From NCBI GenBank assembly GCA_945883505.1, contig CAMCXL010000001.1, positions 62,001 through 126,000 on the forward strand: DNA of 64,000 nt, read 5' to 3'. The DNA comes from Rhodoluna limnophila (lineage in GTDB: Bacteria > Actinomycetota > Actinomycetes > Actinomycetales > Microbacteriaceae). The notes below the pieces were generated by a model. It was not told the DNA's origin. It did no database searches and was given only the letters and a program-made list of their open reading frames with translations. The position numbers and the translations under genes were made by a program. This document shows positions 44,816-54,638 of this stretch, in pieces. How positions within the stretch are numbered: position 1 is the first letter of the stretch; each line of letters opens with the position of its first letter.

Positions 44816-46351
44816 ATGTCACCATCGAGAACTTTTGTGAATCCGCTCCGCGATCTTGATGATAATCGCCTGAATCGGATTGCTGGTCCTTCGGGGTTAG
44901 TAATCTTCGGAGTCACAGGTGATCTTTCAAGAAAAAAGCTCATGCCAGCTGTTTACGATCTGGCCAATAGAGGGCTACTGCCTCCAGGCTTTGGGTTGGT
45001 TGGTTTTGCGAGACGAGAATGGAAGGACCAGGACTTTGAAGCCCTGGTTCACGAGTCGATTCAAAAGTATGCAAGAACGCCCTGGTCGGAGGATGTTTGG
45101 AAACAGCTTTCTAGTGGCATCCGTTTCGTCTCCGGTGATTTCGACGATGACGACGCATTCGACCGTCTAAAGCAGACCATCTCGGAACTTGACGAACAGC
45201 GTGGGACAAATGGTAATCACGCCTTCTACCTCTCAATTCCCCCAAAGGCTTTCCCGATTGTTACCAAACAACTTTCTAGATCTGGGTTAGCCGATCCGAA
45301 GCCAGACACTTTTCGCAGGGTTGTAATCGAAAAGCCTTTCGGGTCCGATCTGAAATCGGCTCGGGAACTCAACGAGGTAGTCGAGAGTGTTTTTCCGCCG
45401 GACTCCGTTTTCCGAATTGATCACTATCTGGGTAAAGAGACAGTTCAAAATATTCTGGCGCTTCGGTTCGCGAATTTGCTCTACGAACCAATTTGGAATG
45501 CCAACTACATTGACCACGTTCAGATAACCATGGCCGAGGACATTGGGGTTGGCGGAAGGGCTGGCTACTACGACGGTATTGGAGCGGCAAGGGACGTTAT
45601 TCAAAACCATCTGCTGCAATTGCTTGCCCTGACCGCAATGGAGGAACCAGCTACCTTCGATGCAGCTGATCTTCGAGCCGAGAAGGAGAAGGTTCTGGCT
45701 GCCGTGATGATCCCAGCCGACCTAGCGAGCCACACCGCGCGAGGTCAGTATCGCGGCGGTTGGCAGGGTGGTGAACAGGTTTCCGGATACCTAGACAAAG
45801 AAGGAATCAGCCCTGATTCAAAGACTGAAACCTTTGCGGCCATGCGCTTGGACATTAATACACCGCGCTGGCAAGGGGTGCCCTTCTACCTTCGCGCAGG
45901 CAAAAGACTAGGTCGTCGCGTCACTGAAATCGCTGTTGTGTTCAAAGATGCTCCTCAGCAGCTATTTGGTGAACGTCAGATTTCGACTCTCGGGCCCAAC
46001 GCAATCGTAATTCGGGTTCAGCCAGATGAGGGAGTCACTATTCGGTTCGGATCTAAAGTCCCCGGGCCAGGAATGCAGGTAAGAGATGTAACAATGGATT
46101 TCGGCTATGGCCACTCCTTCACTGAAGACTCACCAGAGGCATACGAGAGACTGATTCTGGATGTCTTACTCGGCGACCCACCGCTTTTCCCAAGGCACCA
46201 AGAGGTCGAGCTGTCTTGGAAAATTCTCGATCCGATCGTGAAGTTCTGGTCTGAGAGCGGAATGCCAGATAGCTACCTTCCTGGTTCTTGGGGCCCGAAA
46301 TCCTCTGAAGCAATGATGGCCATCGATGGCAGGAGCTGGAGGCGCCCTTGA
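44816..46351 (+). CDS. zwf: Glucose-6-phosphate 1-dehydrogenase
   Basis: NADP-dependent entry step of the oxidative pentose-phosphate path. 511 residues with 'GVTGDLSRKKLMPAVYDL', the active-site signature 'RIDHYLGKETVQNIL', and 'PRWQGVPFYLRAGKRL'. Usually functions with OpcA, encoded next; zwf and opcA overlap as TTGA. Confidence 0.96.
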   Translation: MSPSRTFVNPLRDLDDNRLNRIAGPSGLVIFGVTGDLSRKKLMPAVYDLANRGLLPPGFGLVGFARREWKDQDFEALVHESIQKYARTPWSEDVWKQLSSGIRFVSGDFDDDDAFDRLKQTISELDEQRGTNGNHAFYLSIPPKAFPIVTKQLSRSGLADPKPDTFRRVVIEKPFGSDLKSARELNEVVESVFPPDSVFRIDHYLGKETVQNILALRFANLLYEPIWNANYIDHVQITMAEDIGVGGRAGYYDGIGAARDVIQNHLLQLLALTAMEEPATFDAADLRAEKEKVLAAVMIPADLASHTARGQYRGGWQGGEQVSGYLDKEGISPDSKTETFAAMRLDINTPRWQGVPFYLRAGKRLGRRVTEIAVVFKDAPQQLFGERQISTLGPNAIVIRVQPDEGVTIRFGSKVPGPGMQVRDVTMDFGYGHSFTEDSPEAYERLILDVLLGDPPLFPRHQEVELSWKILDPIVKFWSESGMPDSYLPGSWGPKSSEAMMAIDGRSWRRP

Positions 46352-47283
46352 TAGTCGATCTACCTGAAACCACAGTAAGCAAAATCTCAAGGTCTCTGGT
46401 TCAAATGCGGGAGCAGGGCGGAGCCGTTGCGCTTGGTCGCGTTCTGACTTTGATTATCCAAACTGATGCCAAATCCGCAGAGGCAGCGATTGAAGCTGCC
46501 AACGCCGCTTCGAGGGAGCACCCCTCCAGGATCATCGTCCTGGTAGATACAGATACGGGCACAGACCCAAGACTTGACGCTGAAATCCGGGTGGGTGGGG
46601 ACGCAGGAGCCTCTGAGGTCATTATTCTTCGTGCCTATGGTGAAGCTGCAACCCATCCGCAGTCATTGGTTTTGGGTCTATTGCTTCCCGATGCGCCGGT
46701 AGTTGCCTGGTGGCCAAACGCTGCGCCAGCGGTAGTGTCCGAATCAGCCATTGGCAAGATTGCAACCAGACGCATCACCGACGCACTGAGCCAGAAGGAT
46801 CCAGCTGAATTTCTTGAGCAGCTCTCAGAAAGCTATTCACCAGGTGATAGCGATTTTGCTTGGACCCGATTGACGCTCTGGCGTGCTCAGCTTGCAGCAC
46901 TTTTAGATCAGCCACCTTACGAACCGGTTGAGTCTGTAGAGATAATCGGGGACCTGAATAATCCAAGCGTGCTGCTATTGGCCGCTTGGCTCAAAGTTCA
47001 ACTGGACTGTCCTGTAAGAACGGAGCACCGCGAGGATACCGCCGGCGTCAAGGGCGTGTACTTGGTCCGCTTGTTTCGAAATGGCAGTGACATCGAGATC
47101 CTAAGAGATCAGTCAAACGTTGCCACCTTGTCTCAAACAAACCACCCGCCGAAGGACCTTTCCCTTCCGGTTAGATCACTTCGCGACTGCTTAGCTGAAG
47201 ACCTAAGGCGGTTAGGCCCCGATCTAGCATTTGAGAAGGTCATAACATCCGGTCTTCCGCTAGTGACAGGTTTGCCAAAGTGA
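46348..47283 (+). CDS. opcA: Glucose-6-phosphate dehydrogenase assembly protein OpcA
   Basis: Redox-responsive activator of Zwf in Actinobacteria and cyanobacteria. 311 residues, with 'RVLTLIIQTDAKSAEAAIEAAN', 'LLLPDAPVVAWWPNAAP' and 'DFAWTRLTLWRAQLAALLDQPPYEPV' characteristic of OpcA. TTG start overlaps zwf. Confidence 0.93.
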   Translation: MIVDLPETTVSKISRSLVQMREQGGAVALGRVLTLIIQTDAKSAEAAIEAANAASREHPSRIIVLVDTDTGTDPRLDAEIRVGGDAGASEVIILRAYGEAATHPQSLVLGLLLPDAPVVAWWPNAAPAVVSESAIGKIATRRITDALSQKDPAEFLEQLSESYSPGDSDFAWTRLTLWRAQLAALLDQPPYEPVESVEIIGDLNNPSVLLLAAWLKVQLDCPVRTEHREDTAGVKGVYLVRLFRNGSDIEILRDQSNVATLSQTNHPPKDLSLPVRSLRDCLAEDLRRLGPDLAFEKVITSGLPLVTGLPK

Positions 47284-47984
47284 AGCTCGAGGTCCTGCAC
47301 CACTTCGAATCCGGTGATCAGCTAGCAGAGCAAGCCGCTACCGACCTAGCCGAAGCAATAACATCGCTCTTGCCAAGCCAGAGAGTTCACATTGTCCTAA
47401 CCGGTGGAACAGTTGGAATCAAAACACTCGCAGCGCTTGCACCACTTCTAAAGTCAGTTGATCTAAAAAAGATTGAACTTTGGTGGGGCGATGAAAGATT
47501 CGTCGATGCCTCCAGTCACGAGCGGAATTTTGTGCAGGCCTCAGAGGCACTACTTTCAAAGGTTTCTATCCCGGCGACGAATCTGCATCAGATGCCAGCA
47601 GCGGGAGATCTCTCGCTAGCTGAAGCAGCTTCGAAGTTCTCGACCCATATCGATAAAGTCGCTCCTAGGTTCGACATAGTGCTACTCGGTATGGGGTCCG
47701 ATGGCCACGTTGCATCACTTTTTCCAAACTCGGCTGCAACAAGTTCTGGCGAGCTGGTGGTAGCCGAGGCAAACTCCCCTAAGCCGCCCTCCGAGAGAAT
47801 CTCTCTGAGCTATTCGGCTCTGTGCAGTGCGCGAGAGGTTTGGTTCCTGGTTTCAGGCCCGGATAAGGCCGATGCGGTGAATCAAGTATTTTCAGGGAGA
47901 GATCTTCCAGCCACCAAAGTGTCTGGACAACAACTAACCCGCTGGTATTTAGATACCCAGGCAGCAGCTGCTACTTCTTTTTAG
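47280..47984 (+). CDS. pgl: 6-phosphogluconolactonase
   Basis: Hydrolyses 6-phosphogluconolactone. 234 residues: 'VLTGGTVGIKTLAAL', 'WWGDERFVDASSHERNF', 'DIVLLGMGSDGHVASLFPN' and 'RISLSYSALCSAREVWFLVSG'. GTG start coupled to opcA. The next enzyme, 6-phosphogluconate dehydrogenase, is not in the window. The 3' end overlaps the RbpA paralog tail by 14 bp. Confidence 0.95.
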   Translation: MKLEVLHHFESGDQLAEQAATDLAEAITSLLPSQRVHIVLTGGTVGIKTLAALAPLLKSVDLKKIELWWGDERFVDASSHERNFVQASEALLSKVSIPATNLHQMPAAGDLSLAEAASKFSTHIDKVAPRFDIVLLGMGSDGHVASLFPNSAATSSGELVVAEANSPKPPSERISLSYSALCSAREVWFLVSGPDKADAVNQVFSGRDLPATKVSGQQLTRWYLDTQAAAATSF

Positions 47985-48666
47985 TTGCCTTTTTTGCAGT
48001 TGGCTTTGAAGCAGCTTTGGACTTGGTCTTGGCAGCTGCCGGCTTAGCTTTTCCTTTGGCAAGCTTCTTGGCTGCTGGCTTGGTTTTTGGTTTCGAGGCT
48101 GGCTTTGCTGAAAGTTTCTTGCTGGCAGGTTTGCCAGCTGGCTTAGCAGTAGTTTTCTTTGCGCTAGTTTTCGAGGCGACCTTCACTGCCTTGACTGGCT
48201 TGGCTGGCTTAACTGGCTTGACCGCCTTGGCTGCCGCAGCCTTCGCTGCAGCTACCTTTGCTGCCTGTGCCCTGGCAACTGCAAGCTTGGCTTGTTTTGT
48301 TGCTTCCTGGGCTAGCTTGACCCTGCGTTCGCGAATAGAAGCAAGTGCTTCATCCAACAATGCTTTTGCCTCGTCCGAGGTTCTTCTTTCCTTAACGTAG
48401 GCAAGGTGGGTCTTATAAGGCTCGTGCTTGGCGATCTCGGGAGGATTCTTCTTGTCTTGGCCTGCCTGCATTCCGCAGTTTGGGCAGTCGATCATGTCTG
48501 GGATTTCGGCCGGGTCGATGTGGGCGGCGAACATCGGCTCCTGAACGTGGCCGTTTATGCAAAAGTAGCTGCGCTGTACTCTTTCGGACTTGAATCCGCG
48601 GTACTGCTCACCCATCGGCCCCGCACCAACACGAGACCCTCTGATTGCTGAACCGCCGTTAGCCAA
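47971..48666 (-). CDS. RbpA paralog with histone H1-like Lys/Ala/Pro tail
   Basis: 231 residues in two parts. Residues 1-115 are a complete RbpA: 'RGSRVGAGPMGEQYRG' tail, core with C36, H40, C61 and C64 as possible zinc ligands, basic linker, and sigma-interaction helices 'THLAYVKERRTSDEAKALLDEALASIRERR'. Residues 116-231 are almost only K, A, P, S, T, with no acidic residue after about 121, in AKP/KPA/AAK repeats like histone H1 or mycobacterial HU. Such tails bind DNA nonspecifically. TTG start with AGGGG 6 nt upstream, 9 bp after secG. Canonical rbpA is at 3256. Tail function is inference. Confidence 0.87.
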   Translation of the reverse strand: MANGGSAIRGSRVGAGPMGEQYRGFKSERVQRSYFCINGHVQEPMFAAHIDPAEIPDMIDCPNCGMQAGQDKKNPPEIAKHEPYKTHLAYVKERRTSDEAKALLDEALASIRERRVKLAQEATKQAKLAVARAQAAKVAAAKAAAAKAVKPVKPAKPVKAVKVASKTSAKKTTAKPAGKPASKKLSAKPASKPKTKPAAKKLAKGKAKPAAAKTKSKAASKPTAKKATKKK

Positions 48667-48675
48667 TGACTACCC

Positions 48676-48921
48676 CTAGAATCCGAATCTAGTGAAAAGG
48701 CCTAGGCCCACAACTGTTGAAATCCAAACCAAGCCCAAAATAATGGTGATGCGGTTCAGGTTACGCTCAGCCACTCCCGAGGAGGAAACGTTTGAAGTCA
48801 CTCCACCACCAAACATGTCCGAGAGTCCTCCACCTCGACCCTTGTGTAGCAGAATCATCAGGATTAGCAACAAGCTAGTGATAGCAAGAAGCACCTGGAG
48901 GGCGATTTGAATGGCGGCCAT
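48676..48921 (-). CDS. secG: Preprotein translocase subunit SecG
   Basis: Small SecYEG channel subunit. 81 residues, two helices ('IALQVLLAITSLLLILMILLH' in parts and 'ITIILGLVWISTVVGLGLF') around 'KGRGGGLSDMFGG', the typical loop. ATG start. Third in the gap-pgk-tpiA-secG order common in Actinobacteria. Confidence 0.94.
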   Translation of the reverse strand: MAAIQIALQVLLAITSLLLILMILLHKGRGGGLSDMFGGGVTSNVSSSGVAERNLNRITIILGLVWISTVVGLGLFTRFGF

Positions 48922-48954
48922 TTGTTTACCTGTTCTGTTTTTGGTACTAGACGA

Positions 48955-49740
48955 TTATAAGGTGACATGCTTCTGGAAGCGGCAGATACCAGTGAATTCC
49001 TCGACATCCAGGCTTGCACCACCCACCAGGACCCCGTCTACCTCGTCAGAAACCAAGAATCCAGCGACGTTTGCGCTCTTTACGCTCCCGCCATACAAAA
49101 TGCGGGTGGCGGCAGCTACCTCTTCAGAAACAAGCTCCCGGATGGTCTCCCTGAGCTTTTTGGCAACATCTGCGGCCTGCTCTGAAGTGGCAACCTTTCC
49201 GGTTCCGATTGCCCAAACTGGCTCGTAAGCCACCACGAACTCGCCGATCTCTTTGTGCTCCGCTAATGCCTTGCTCAGCTGACGGATTGGAACAGCTGCA
49301 GCGCCCTCTGATTCAAGCTCCTCCAGGGTCTCTCCAACACAAATAACTGGAATCAGGTTGTGCTTAAAAGCTGAGGCCACCTTGGCTTGGATAAGTTCAT
49401 CATCCTCGTGGTGGTGCTGACGTCTTTCGGAATGCCCGACAAGCACGTACCTAACGTCAAGCTTTTTCAAGAAGGCACCGGAGATCTCACCGGTGTAGGC
49501 GCCGGAGTCGTATTTCGAAAGGTCTTGAGCGCCTAGCACCAACGGGAGTTTGTCCGCGTCAATCAGTGTCTGCACACTTCGAAGGTCGGTAAACGGTGGA
49601 AAAACAGCAACCTCCACTAGATCAAAGTCGTGGTTTACATCCTTTAGGGTCCAAGCCAGCTTCTGAACTAGGGCAATACCCTGTTGGTGGTCTAGGTTCA
49701 TCTTCCAGTTACCTGCGATTAGCGGTTTACGATCGCTCAA
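48955..49740 (-). CDS. tpiA: Triosephosphate isomerase
   Basis: Interconverts the triose phosphates. 261 residues: 'AGNWKMNLDHQQGIALVQKL', catalytic His in 'YVLVGHSERRQ', catalytic Glu in 'VVAYEPVWAIGTGKVAT' and 'ILYGGSVKSANVAGFL'. TTG start overlaps the pgk stop (TTGA). Confidence 0.96.
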   Translation of the reverse strand: MSDRKPLIAGNWKMNLDHQQGIALVQKLAWTLKDVNHDFDLVEVAVFPPFTDLRSVQTLIDADKLPLVLGAQDLSKYDSGAYTGEISGAFLKKLDVRYVLVGHSERRQHHHEDDELIQAKVASAFKHNLIPVICVGETLEELESEGAAAVPIRQLSKALAEHKEIGEFVVAYEPVWAIGTGKVATSEQAADVAKKLRETIRELVSEEVAAATRILYGGSVKSANVAGFLVSDEVDGVLVGGASLDVEEFTGICRFQKHVTL

Positions 49741-50939
49741 TTCAGAACCTCCAGGCCCGGTAGTGATTTTCCTTCTAGATATTCAAGACTAGCTCCGCCA
49801 CCTGTGGAGATGTGGCCAAACTCGCTGTCTAAAAAGCCAAGCGTACGGACTGCTGCTGCGGAATCTCCGCCCCCAACGACACTTAACCCCTGCACCTTGG
49901 TTAGAGCCTTAGCTATCGCTTTGGTGCCAGAGGCAAACGCCTCAAACTCGAATACCCCCATCGGTCCGTTCCAGAAGCAGATGTTAGAGCTGGCTATTAC
50001 CTCAGCGAGGCGTTTTTCGGAGTCGGGACCAATGTCTAATCCGATTCCCGAAGATCCGAATCTGGTCTGATCCAAAGTCTCAGCGCTTGCAATCTCAACC
50101 TCCGCATCGGATGCGAACTTACTTGCCATCCGGATGTCGGTTGGCAAAATGATGTTGACCCCGAGCTCAGCTGCGTGCCTCAAATAGTCTTGAACAACCG
50201 GGATCTGATCTTGTTCCAAAAGCGATGAAGCCACCTGGTATCCCTTTGCGGCAAGAAATGTGAACAGCATTCCCCCGCCAATAATCAAGTTGTCGACCTT
50301 TGGAAGCAAGGAACCAATTACACCGAGCTTGTCAGAAACCTTGGAGCCACCAAGCACAACGGTGTACGGCTTTTCATCGGATGAAGTGAGCTCTCGAAGC
50401 ACTTGGACCTCACGCTCAATAAGTAATCCAGCAGCTGATGGAAGTGCCTGTGCAAGCTCAAAAACGCTGGCTTGCTTGCGGTGTACAACGCCAAAGCCGT
50501 CACTGACAAACACATCGGCCAGCGCCGCGAGCTTCTGAGCAAATGCTTGCCTTACCGCTTCGTCTTTACTGGTTTCGGCATCCGAGAATCGAAGATTCTC
50601 TAAAACTGCAACACCGCCGGGAACCAGTGCTTTGGCAACGCCCTTGGCGTCGCTACCGACGGTATCTGATGCAAAAAACACCTCTTGGTTCAATAGCTCT
50701 GCAAGAGCCTTAGCAACCGGAGCAAGAGAGTAAATATCGTTGACCTGACCATCTGGTCTTCCAAGGTGAGAGCAGATCAATACGCTGGCTCCGGCTTCTT
50801 GAAGCCTTGCAATAGTAGGTAGCGCAGCCCGAATGCGACCGTCGTCGGTAATAACGCCATCTTGCATGGGTACGTTAAAGTCACAACGTAAAAGCACACG
50901 CTTGCCGGCTAGATCGCCTAAATCAGATATTGTTCTCAA
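49737..50939 (-). CDS. pgk: Phosphoglycerate kinase
   Basis: ATP-forming step from 1,3-bisphosphoglycerate. 400 residues: 'LLRCDFNVPMQDGVITDDGRI', 'HLGRPDG', 'VLGGSKVSDKLGVI' and 'GGGDSAAAVRTLG'. Two TTG starts are possible. TTG 50939 gives MRTISDL, as usual in the family; TTG 50960 would add seven residues and overlap gap by 17 bp. Neither has a ribosome site, so coupling to gap is likely. Confidence 0.94.
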   Translation of the reverse strand: MRTISDLGDLAGKRVLLRCDFNVPMQDGVITDDGRIRAALPTIARLQEAGASVLICSHLGRPDGQVNDIYSLAPVAKALAELLNQEVFFASDTVGSDAKGVAKALVPGGVAVLENLRFSDAETSKDEAVRQAFAQKLAALADVFVSDGFGVVHRKQASVFELAQALPSAAGLLIEREVQVLRELTSSDEKPYTVVLGGSKVSDKLGVIGSLLPKVDNLIIGGGMLFTFLAAKGYQVASSLLEQDQIPVVQDYLRHAAELGVNIILPTDIRMASKFASDAEVEIASAETLDQTRFGSSGIGLDIGPDSEKRLAEVIASSNICFWNGPMGVFEFEAFASGTKAIAKALTKVQGLSVVGGGDSAAAVRTLGFLDSEFGHISTGGGASLEYLEGKSLPGLEVLN

Positions 50940-50943
50940 GTTT

Positions 50944-51984
<1,041 letters not shown>

Positions 51985-52027
51985 CTAGAAAAATAGACCC
52001 ACGCGCCCTTGAGTGGAATAGCCTTGC

Positions 52028-52651
52028 TCAGACTAGCAGTAAGCCCTTAGTTTGGCCCCTGGCGGCCTCAAAACGGGCCTGGACGTCGCTCCAGGACACC
52101 AGATTCCAGAAGGCAGCGACGTAGTCGGCCTTTACGTTCTGATAGTCAAGGTAAAACGCGTGCTCCCACATATCGAGCATCAAAAGCGGTACCGAGGCGG
52201 CAACAAGGTTTCCCTGCTGATCGTAGAGCTGCTCAATAATCAGACGCTGTCCAATAACATCCCAGGCCAGGATTGACCAGCCAGATCCCTGGATCCCCAT
52301 TGCAGTTGCGGTGAAGTGAGCACGGAATCCGTCGTAGCTTCCAAAGTACTCGTCAATAGCGCTAGCCAGCTCTCCGGTTGGCTTATCGCCACCTGCCGGA
52401 CTTAGGTTCTTCCAAAAGATCGAGTGATTAACGTGACCACCAAGATTAAAAGCTAGGTCCTTCTGAAGCTTATTTATCCAGTTTAGGTCGTTCTTGTCTC
52501 GAGCCTCGGCCATTAGGTCAAGAGTTGCGTTTGCGCCAGCCACGTACGCCGCGTGGTGCTTATCGTGATGAAGCTGCATGATTCTTCCGGAGATATGTGG
52601 CTCAAGTGCTGCGTAGTCGTATTCCAGATCTGGAAGTGAGTAGGTTGCCAT
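52028..52651 (-). CDS. sodA: Superoxide dismutase (Fe/Mn type)
   Basis: Cytoplasmic superoxide removal. 207 residues: metal ligands in '[13 protein letters not shown]' (near residue 28), '[13 protein letters not shown]' (His near 76) and '[15 protein letters not shown]' (Asp and His), plus '[13 protein letters not shown]'. Mn versus Fe use cannot be told for sure. AGGA upstream of the ATG; CATAAT further up may be the -10. No secretion signal. Confidence 0.95.
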   Translation of the reverse strand: MATYSLPDLEYDYAALEPHISGRIMQLHHDKHHAAYVAGANATLDLMAEARDKNDLNWINKLQKDLAFNLGGHVNHSIFWKNLSPAGGDKPTGELASAIDEYFGSYDGFRAHFTATAMGIQGSGWSILAWDVIGQRLIIEQLYDQQGNLVAASVPLLMLDMWEHAFYLDYQNVKADYVAAFWNLVSWSDVQARFEAARGQTKGLLLV

Positions 52652-52711
52652 TTGATTGATTCCTATTCTTTAGTGGTCTAGTTCTATTATGCGTTTGTTT
52701 GTTGCAGCGAT

Positions 52712-53692
52712 TTAGTCATTATCCAAATCATCTGGCAAGAAGGCATCGGTGCCTTCAATGCCTAAGTCTTCGGCTTTTTTGTCCGCCATAGACAATAAAC
52801 GCCTGATGCGGCCAGCAACTGCGTCCTTTGTCATGGGCGGGTTAGCCAAGCGTCCGAGCTCATCCAGGCTTGCCTGCTTGTGCTTTAGTCTTAGCTCGCC
52901 GGCATACTTTAGGTGATCTGGCACGTCATCGCCGAGAATCTCGATGGCCCTTGCAACCCTTGCACCCGCAGCCACAGCTGCCTGGGCTGATCGCCTTAGG
53001 TTCGCGTCGTCGAAATTGGCTAGTCGGTTGGCAGTAGCTCGAACCTCACGGCGGAGTCTCAACTCTTCCCACTTCAAAAGCTGTCCGTGAGCGCCCATCT
53101 GAGTCAGCATCGCACTTATTGCATCGCCGTCTCGAATCACCACTCGGAACACTCCGCGAACCTCTCTCGGTTTGGCAACGATTCCCAATCTTCTGGCCAC
53201 CCCAACAAGTGCCATCGCAACTTCGTTTCCCGGAGCCGTGACCTCAAGAGCCGCCGAGCGACCTGGGTCGGTAAGTGACCCGTGTGCTAAGAAGGCCCCA
53301 CGCCAAACAGCCTGTGCCTCTCCAATTGAACCGGTCACCAGAGCCGCTGGTAGGCCGCGGGCTGGTCTTCCACGACTATCAACCAATCCGGTCTGTCTGG
53401 CCAGAACCTCTCCTTGACCGAGCACTCGCACTTGGTAGCGATTGGTCTTTCGGATTCCCCCGGCTGAAATCACCGCGAGTTCGCTATCGCAACCAAAAAG
53501 TTCGGTTAGATCTTTGCGGACTCTTCTTGCAACCTGGGCAGAATCGAGTTCGACCTCAATGACAACCTTTCCGGACACTAGGTGCAGTCCTCCGGCTAGG
53601 CGCAAAATCGTTGCCAGTTCAGCTGCGCGAACCCCGTTTTTTGCAACTTCAATTCGTGCCAGCTCGTCCTTTATGTCGGCGGTTAGGGCCAA
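52712..53692 (-). CDS. whiA: DNA-binding regulator WhiA
   Basis: A DUF199 protein with a degenerate LAGLIDADG-like N-terminal domain and a C-terminal HTH; it controls sporulation in Streptomyces and division or envelope genes elsewhere. 326 residues, '[15 protein letters not shown]' at the start and '[23 protein letters not shown]' in the HTH. TTG 53692 is chosen because AAGGAG lies 7 nt before it, inside the last rapZ codons. GTG 53716 is the longer option. Confidence 0.94.
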   Translation of the reverse strand: MALTADIKDELARIEVAKNGVRAAELATILRLAGGLHLVSGKVVIEVELDSAQVARRVRKDLTELFGCDSELAVISAGGIRKTNRYQVRVLGQGEVLARQTGLVDSRGRPARGLPAALVTGSIGEAQAVWRGAFLAHGSLTDPGRSAALEVTAPGNEVAMALVGVARRLGIVAKPREVRGVFRVVIRDGDAISAMLTQMGAHGQLLKWEELRLRREVRATANRLANFDDANLRRSAQAAVAAGARVARAIEILGDDVPDHLKYAGELRLKHKQASLDELGRLANPPMTKDAVAGRIRRLLSMADKKAEDLGIEGTDAFLPDDLDND

Positions 53693-53696
53693 GTTC

Positions 53697-54572
53697 TTAC
53701 TCCTTACCAAGGTCACGGTGTCTTACCGCAACGGTTATTTCGTCGTTTCCAGAAAGTAGTTCGGTGAGTTTCTGTGAAATTGCGACCGAGCGGTGCTTGC
53801 CACCGGTGCAACCAATAGCAATGGTCGCGTAGTGCTTATTCTCACGCAGGTATCCAGCTAGGACCGGTTCTAGTGCCTTCACATAGCCTTCAACAAAATC
53901 CATGGCACCTGGCTGGGCGAGCACATAGTCACTGACTTGAGCATCCAGGCCAGTGAATGGTCGAAGCTCTTCATTCCAGAAAGGATTGGGCAAAAATCTG
54001 GCATCGGCAACATTATCGGCATCGGCTGGTATTCCGTACTTGTAGCCAAAACTCATGACCGTCAATTGCAGCTTGATGGTTGAGTCAACGGAGAAATGCT
54101 CTGCGGTTTTGGTAGAGAGTTGGTGAACATTCAAATCAGAGGTATCGATCACTACATCGGCTGATTCCCTAAGTGCAAGGAGGCGTTTACGCTCCGCCGC
54201 GATGCCGTCAAGGATTGTTCCATCACCTTGAAGCGGATGAGGTCTCCTGACTGACTCAAACCTGCGCACCAGAGTTGAGTCGTTTGCTTCCAGATACAGA
54301 ACCTGGACCGCAACTGCCTTACCGCCCAGCAGCGAAAGATTCTCTTCAAGTTCACTAAAGAACTCTCCCCCGCGGACATCGATGATCACAGCAAGCCTTG
54401 GAACGGGGGTCTTAGTTATGGTGAAAAGATCGGCTATTGGGCCAAGCATCTGCGGGGGCAGGTTATCAACCACGTACCAGCCCAGGTCCTCCAGGGCGTT
54501 TCCTACGGTTGAGCGCCCAGCTCCGGACATACCGGTCACAATCAGCAGCTCATGGCCCAGATTCGCAGGCAT
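53697..54572 (-). CDS. rapZ: RNase adapter/nucleotide-binding protein RapZ (YvcJ)
   Basis: P-loop protein of the RapZ/YvcJ family. 291 residues, with Walker A '[20 protein letters not shown]', '[10 protein letters not shown]', '[14 protein letters not shown]' and C-terminal '[19 protein letters not shown]'. Between uvrC and whiA; the usual third partner yvcK is missing. ATG start with GAGGGG some way upstream. Confidence 0.94.
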   Translation of the reverse strand: MPANLGHELLIVTGMSGAGRSTVGNALEDLGWYVVDNLPPQMLGPIADLFTITKTPVPRLAVIIDVRGGEFFSELEENLSLLGGKAVAVQVLYLEANDSTLVRRFESVRRPHPLQGDGTILDGIAAERKRLLALRESADVVIDTSDLNVHQLSTKTAEHFSVDSTIKLQLTVMSFGYKYGIPADADNVADARFLPNPFWNEELRPFTGLDAQVSDYVLAQPGAMDFVEGYVKALEPVLAGYLRENKHYATIAIGCTGGKHRSVAISQKLTELLSGNDEITVAVRHRDLGKE

Positions 54573-54638
54573 TTATTGGTCCCCTCGTTCAAAATGAGTC
54601 TAACCAATTCGCGACACGCCCGAGTGCGTTCTGTCCAA

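Noticed and set aside
48017-48400. 127-codon plus-strand open frame across the Lys/Ala tail of the RbpA paralog
   Set aside because: It is the complement of a low-complexity K/A/P tail, which reads as L/A/G/F; no ribosome site, and the minus strand is clearly coding.
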